Assembly (NCBI GenBank): GCA_021521415.1
Contig: JAIQDT010000168.1
Location: 1,124,501-1,188,500, forward strand
DNA: 64,000 nt
Reading direction: 5' to 3'
Origin: Bidens hawaiensis
Lineage: Eukaryota; Streptophyta; Magnoliopsida; Asterales; Asteraceae
The notes under the pieces were generated by a model, which had not been told where the DNA came from, did no database searches, and saw only the letters and a program-made list of their open reading frames with translations. Shown here in pieces: positions 59,237 to 64,000 of the stretch. Numbering within the stretch: the first letter of the stretch is position 1; each line of letters opens with the position of its first letter. Made by a program: the position numbers and the translations under genes.

Positions 59237-60528
59237 TACTGCAACAAACGAGTCAAGTTAGCAAATATGTATGTAACTTGAATAACAATCATAAGCTTAA
59301 GGGCACAATTGTTAATTTCTTAAACACATAGGACCAATTGTGAAAGAAACAAATTATATGGATTGTAAATGAAAAATTATAATAATAATATTTTAATAGA
59401 TTTCGATCCAAAAGATTGTTCTCTGTCCACACATATGGATTTCGGTCAAAGAAAGTATGTTCTATGTCCAGTCACACCGAGAACAAGAGTTCTCGGTCAA
59501 TGATAAGAGATCTCAGTCAACGAAAGTTAACCGAGGACTCTTGGTTTGACCAAGGGTTTTTGGTCAAACTGATTGGAAAGAAAAACCCTTTGAATTCAGC
59601 CTCGTAAATCGTGTCATCTTCTCCAAAAGACCGATAACTCCATGAACAAAAGACCTGCAACAAAATCCTAACGTCCCAACAATGGCATCAACCCAACTAA
59701 GAATCCAATACAATATGGTTCATTATATGAATCGTCAAACAGAAACCCATCTAGTATCAAAATAACATCTCAATTAAACCCTTTAGAATCAAACGATTCA
59801 CTCAATGCGTCCTTACCTGTTGTTGAAAAAGAGAATACTAAGACACAATCAGATTGAATTAGAATAGCAAGGGGTTAGGGTTTTCGGCCATATGAGTTTT
59901 TTAGAGAGAGAATGATTTTTTTCTGAAAATAATAAAAATAACTTAGGTTAAAAAAACCATTTATATCCCAAGATTTGTGGGTCGAGAACCCATAAGGACC
60001 CAACCAGACGAGCCCAAGCAGAAACATAGCCCAAAACAAGTTATTAAAATAAGCAGGCTCAAGGTCCAGCAAGTTTTAACCAAAACAAAATTACTTATAA
60101 TATGTGTTTCGAGGAGAGTAGTTTCGAGATGAAAACAAAATTGAACAAGATAGAAACATAAAAATAAAATAATTAACAAAAACAAACAAAATAACAAGAA
60201 ACACCAGTCTTCTTAAAATTTAACAGAATTTTGGGATCAAATTTCAGTTTTTGATAAAATCGCCGCCTTTATGAAAAGATCCGAACATGGAATCTTATTG
60301 ATTGAGGCACTTTCACAAGGATTCATGTTCAACGTTATTATGACATGAAGAAATAGGTTGATAACAGGTATAACAGACTTAACATGATTTTCATTGCATC
60401 AGTGATATGGATTAGGTTCAGTTAGGCATAAATCTTAGATGGACATCACTTATGGACCTGTGATGCCTCCTATCTCTTCTCAAAGCGTATTTGGTTTTCC
60501 CCAGATCACCCCAATTTGATTCCAACCC
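59237..60528 (-). other. Spacer of element 3
   Basis: Non-coding. It contains CTCGGTCAA/CCGAGAAC motifs (59443-59565) and a segment from about 60230 strongly similar to 19440-19764 in element 2. It ends AACCC at 60524-60528, the left target duplication of the gypsy insertion. Confidence 0.7.
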
Positions 60529-61124
60529 TGTTGGGAGCAGATTTTTTATCCTCAGGATTGATCACGATTTTAAGATTTCGACCTATCCTGCCGGTGCAAG
60601 TATTCTGAGGATTATATTTGACTAATTCAATTGTCCTTTATTATTTTTTGTTTTTTTTTTTTGCAGATAAGACCACATGTTTAATATGCTAATAAGAACG
60701 TGGGGTTGCAACGGCTATTATTAGGGCTTCATCAACTTGAACGGGGGCATCTACGAATAGTGGAGTACTTAGTCTACGGTTTATCCCGGATTTCACGGAA
60801 TTTTTGTTGTAACTTTTTGTTTATATAACCGAGCTGATATGATCATTAGAACACACACTTCACTCACTTAGCTATCATAACACATTTTAACACTTAGCAT
60901 ACGATCATTTATCAGCTCCACCAGTTGTAACCACCTTTATGTTATTAATAAAAGAGACAGTGATAGTTTTCACCGTCCGGGGGGTTTTTATGCCGGCGAT
61001 CCACACGATCAAGGGCTTTTTCCCTCGAAATCAAATCATTGTGTTCACTTTGTTCTTGATCAAGCACTCTACCTCACATACGAATTTTATCACAAAATTA
61101 CCTTGTTAAGTTTTGACCGAAACA
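60529..61124 (+). repeat. 5' LTR of the gypsy element
   Basis: 596 bp, TGTTGGGAGCAG...GACCGAAACA. A TATATAA at about 60821 could be its TATA box. The partner LTR is outside the window, so the borders rest on TG/CA ends, the primer site and the empty site in element 2. Confidence 0.8.
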
Positions 61125-61127
61125 GTT

Positions 61128-61142
61128 TGGCGCCCACCGTGG
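61128..61142 (+). promoter_or_regulatory. Primer binding site of the gypsy element
   Basis: TGGCGCCCACCGTGG, three bases after the LTR. I know this form from plant Ty3/gypsy elements; the priming tRNA is not assigned. Confidence 0.8.
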
Positions 61143-61204
61143 AGCAAACGGTTCTTTGATCATTATTAGCCCTCAATTTTAACCCTACTTTCAATATCCA
61201 CAAC

Positions 61205-62713
61205 ATGTCTTCCCAACCGAAGAATGTTTCCTCTTCTGCCGCGGCTTCAGATCCCTCTGTGAGACCGCCTATGCCTACTCCTCCTGCTGGTGGTATCCCG
61301 AAGACGCCTGACAACATTCAGAAGAAACCTGCTACTCTCGTGTTCTCAGGATCGAGGCCGTCTCCCCAGGATCCCGTCATGGTGTCCAACAATGACCTTT
61401 TGTCTATGTATAGGCAGATACATGAACAGATGGAACGCTAGAACAAGACCAACCAAATGCTCGTGAGGGAACTGGAAGATTTCAGGAAAGCCAAGAAGCC
61501 GGCGGAAGAATTCACACCACCAGTCCCGAGATCTCTAGATTTCACTCCTCCAGGATCTTCAGGATTGGTGCGTCCAGAGTCTACCATGGCATACAACTCT
61601 GGATCCTAATCTTTCCAGCACTCAGGGTCTGCGGGATTGCACTCATCTGGATCCCAAGGATACTTGAATGCATCCTATGCTGGACCGTTTCAACATGCAG
61701 GATCCTCAGGATTATCCCAGCAGTTCTAAGGATCCTCAGGATTGTTTCAACAATCCGGATCCTCAGGATTGTTCCATTAGATGGGATCGTCAGGTCCTTA
61801 TCAGCGGGCGATATTCTCAGGATCTCAGCAATAGCCAGGATCCTTAGGAGTGCCCTCACCAGGATTCCCTATTCCTCAGCAACCATTTGCTCAGACTCAA
61901 CAGTTCTCAGGATCCTCTGAGGTGCACCAGGGTGACTTTATCCCGATGCAGGCTAACCCTTCTACCACTCCATTTGCTACTCTGGGAAATACTATGTTTG
62001 GGAGTGCATGCTACAACACCAAGGCTGTTCATCAGAATATTAATCAGGGTAACACTTTCAATACAATTCCATTTAATGCTAAGCAAGGATTTTTGCAGGA
62101 TGCATGCATAAGTTCAAGTTTAGCCCAAGAATTACAGAAGCTTAAGGACATGATATCAAATGTTCCTGGTGTAATCTGTCCCATAGCTGAAGTTCCCAGT
62201 GATAGTCACAGAATATCCCAATTTGTGCCATCAATTGGTGACGTACAGATCCCAAAACGGTTTCAAACCCCAAATATGAAACTATATGATGGTTCCACGG
62301 ATCCTGAGGAACACGTTGCACCGTATAGAGAGCGTATGGAGACCAACCCAATCCCTATGGAAATCAAGGAAGCATGTCTTTGCAAGGGATTTGTGTCTAC
62401 CTTGACCAGAGCAGCCATGAAATGGCTACTGAGTATTCCTCCTAACACCATCACCTCCTTTTCTCATTTAGTTAACTTGTTTAATAACCAGGTTTCTTGT
62501 AGTAGAATGTTTGAAAAGATGACAGGTGATCTTTATAGGGTTACCCATAATCTTGGGGAATCCTTAAGAGATTTTATTACTAGGTTTAGCAAGGAGTCAT
62601 TGGAGATTCCAAATCTAAATCCTGCTTCGGCGGTGGAAGCTCTTAAGTTGGGGTTAGAGAAAGACTCCTCTTTCTATGATGATCTTGTTATGTCCATGCA
62701 GGTCGTTAGATGA
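61205..62713 (+). pseudogene. Gypsy gag
   Basis: One frame from MSSQPKNVSSSAAASDPSVR at 61205 to 62713, with five in-frame stops at 61439, 61607, 61727, 61778 and 61832. The middle (61550-61930) encodes a low-complexity G-S-S-G/F-Q-Q tract built on repeated GGATCCTCAGGATT. From 61850 the Gag core is open for 287 aa, with LYDGSTDPEEHVAPYRERME, then RAAMKWLLSIPPNTITSF and SLRDFITRFSKE. The frame ends by a frameshift near 62700 and coding continues in the next ORF. Confidence 0.88.
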
Positions 62714-63332
62714 AGCAAGAAGCAGAGATCTAAGGTTTATCAGGCTAGAAGACGGTAAGAAAAACTTTAAAAAGATCGATATCCCAAAGTATGATCAGAC
62801 GAACAGGAAAGCCGAATCCCCAGGAAAATCATATCGATCAAAACCTTACTATATGCCTGATAACCCCGGGATTAACGCAGTAGATGATGAAGAATATCCT
62901 AAAATCTCTGAGTATTGTTTTTCTGTTGATATTGGTGGATTAATGTGTGCCATGCAGGACTTAGGTGAAAAAGCCAGGTGGCCAAAGAAATCGGAGAGAC
63001 AAGGAACCTGGAAAGACAAGTCAAAATGGTGTGCCTTCCTCGAGGATTTCAGGCACTTGACTGGGGATTTCATTGCGCTCAGAAGAGAGATTAGCTATAT
63101 TCTCAGCAAGGGCCACTTGAAAGAGCTACTTGGCCGAAAGAAGGGAAAAGAGCAAAATCTTGAGAAAGTTCCTGAAAGGGCAACTCCTCCACCAACGGAT
63201 GCAAAAACAATCTTGTTCATATCTGGAGCATCTGACATCTGTGGAACCTCTTTTTCTGCTGCTAAAAGAAATGCTGATCAAAGAATGTTAGAAGTGGCTG
63301 ACAGACCAACAAAGACATCGATTCTCACCTAA
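62676..63332 (+). pseudogene. Gypsy gag C-terminus and zinc-binding region
   Basis: Continues gag after a frameshift (SLDEARSRDLRFIRLE from about 62706). The usual zinc-binding stretch is recognisable as KWCAFLEDFRHLTGDFIALR but two metal ligands seem replaced (L and F at positions normally H and C). Next comes KGHLKELLGRKKGK and then ISGASDICGTSFSAAKR. Stop at 63330-63332, after which the same frame goes on into protease. Confidence 0.8.
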
Positions 63333-64000
63333 GCAAAGACCATATCCTTTGATGAAAGTGATAGAGTCAATATTCAGGATCCTCATCATGATAGTTTGGT
63401 AATAACATTATATGTGGCTAACCATTATGTGCGCATGATCCTCATAGATGGTGGAAGCTCTGTCAACATTATTCAACTAGATGTGCTGAAAAAGATGAAT
63501 ATTCCTGAGGATGAGATTATCCCCAGTTCCTCAGTATTGGTTGGATTCAGTGGAGAAACTAAGAACAATATTAAGTTCCCAGTATATGTTGAATGGGTAA
63601 ATAAAATGCAAAAATTTTGTGTTATTGACTGTTTATCTTGTTGCAATTTTATATTAGGCAGGCCCTGGATACACGACATGGGAACAATCCCCTCCACTTA
63701 TCACCAATGTGTGAAACTCCCAAGTTTGTGAGGAGTTATTAAAATCATCAGCGATCAACAAGATGCAAAGAATTGCTACACCTCTTCTATGAAGTGTACT
63801 GCCAAACCCCAGCAGGCGTAGCAATTACAGAAGCCAGCACAAGACATAATGGAGGCCAGGGAATAAGAACTTAAAGAAGTACTTCCTTATCCCAAGGATC
63901 TTGAAGTCAAAGTGCTGATAGGAACGAGCATTCCTGAGGATATTGAGTCGAAGTTGCTCGATTTCCTCAAGTCAAGACTGTCAACATTTGCATGGAAACA
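63333..64000 (+). pseudogene. Gypsy aspartic protease and start of the RT linker
   Basis: Same frame as the preceding ORF. From 63333 it reads AKTISFDESDRVNIQDPHHD, then the protease with ILIDGGSSVNII as active-site region (DGG instead of the more usual DTG/DSG) and FILGRPWIHDMG. A TGA at 63729-63731 ends the open part. The text then continues readably with stops (YTSSMKCTAKPQQ, stop; LLDFLKSRLSTFAW at the end), the linker just before RT. Confidence 0.82.

Larger units (their letters stand above)
56309..60528 (-). mobile_element. Element 3: 3' part of a second copy of the element 2 family
   Basis: Minus strand: spacer, decayed third ORF, polypurine tract and 3' LTR (56309-56671). The right side is cut by insertion of a gypsy element at 60528, so pol, gag and 5' LTR should lie beyond the window. 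The possible left target duplication is CAGTC (56304-56308), not testable here. Collinear with 7239-9150 plus 17380-19764 of element 2 once the nested element 1 is removed. Confidence 0.85.
60529..64000 (+). mobile_element. Ty3/gypsy retroelement, 5' part, decayed
   Basis: 5' LTR 60529-61124, primer site 61128-61142, gag and protease, then the end of the window just before RT. The empty counterpart of its insertion site is visible in element 2 at 19760-19764. The gag start (LYDGSTDPEEHVAPYRERME) and DGGSS protease are of the non-chromovirus, Tat-like type as I know it. Many stops and one frameshift are present. Confidence 0.85.

Overview
The window is nuclear DNA from a flowering plant: one housekeeping gene with many short introns in AT-rich DNA, surrounded by deeply nested plant transposons (Ty1/copia, Ty3/gypsy, Helitron, hAT-type MITEs). 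CSN4 sequence and the retroelement families, including a large copia-type element with an extra ORF downstream of pol, fit an asterid, most likely Asteraceae. That assignment is an impression from family resemblance, not a search result.

Layout. 1-5243: COP9 signalosome subunit 4 (CSN4), intact, 14 exons encoding 397 aa, plus strand, with a hAT-type MITE and other repeats in its introns. 5.6-6.8 kb: an inverted-repeat element with a partly duplicated end. 7239-30399: one large, decayed Ty1/copia element on the minus strand (element 2), with 388/400 bp LTRs, a perfect iMet-type primer binding site, gag, pol and a third ORF in env position. It has been split twice: by a complete, apparently very young copia element (element 1, 9151-17379, with a single 1336-aa gag-pol ORF and LTRs that seem to differ only in poly-T length) and by a 2.2-kb solo LTR (22809-24993). 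30.5-38.2 kb: MITE-like repeats and a Helitron 5' end with RPA1-like remnants. 38185-45951: a candidate Helitron of about 7.8 kb with RPA1-like remnants and an internal array of long direct repeats. 47.0-50.6 kb: two fragments of a Helitron PIF1-type helicase, one split by a second copy of the same solo LTR. 51217-52023: a secreted, cysteine-rich, defensin-like gene with a TATA box but a stop codon at the start of exon 2. 55.0-56.2 kb: decayed gypsy-type gag. 56309-60528: the 3' part of a second copy of the element 2 family (element 3). 60529-64000: the 5' LTR, primer binding site, gag and protease of a decayed Ty3/gypsy element on the plus strand; its reverse transcriptase lies beyond the window.

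How it fits together. CSN4 is the only clearly functional host gene. Target-site duplications order the insertions: element 2 landed first, the solo LTR and element 1 landed inside it, and the gypsy element landed inside element 3 at a site whose empty counterpart is visible in element 2. I found no RNA genes, CRISPR arrays or complete new system. The most notable signals are the young intact copia element, the third ORF kept in two copies, short motifs repeated in retroelement leaders, and the broken defensin-like gene.
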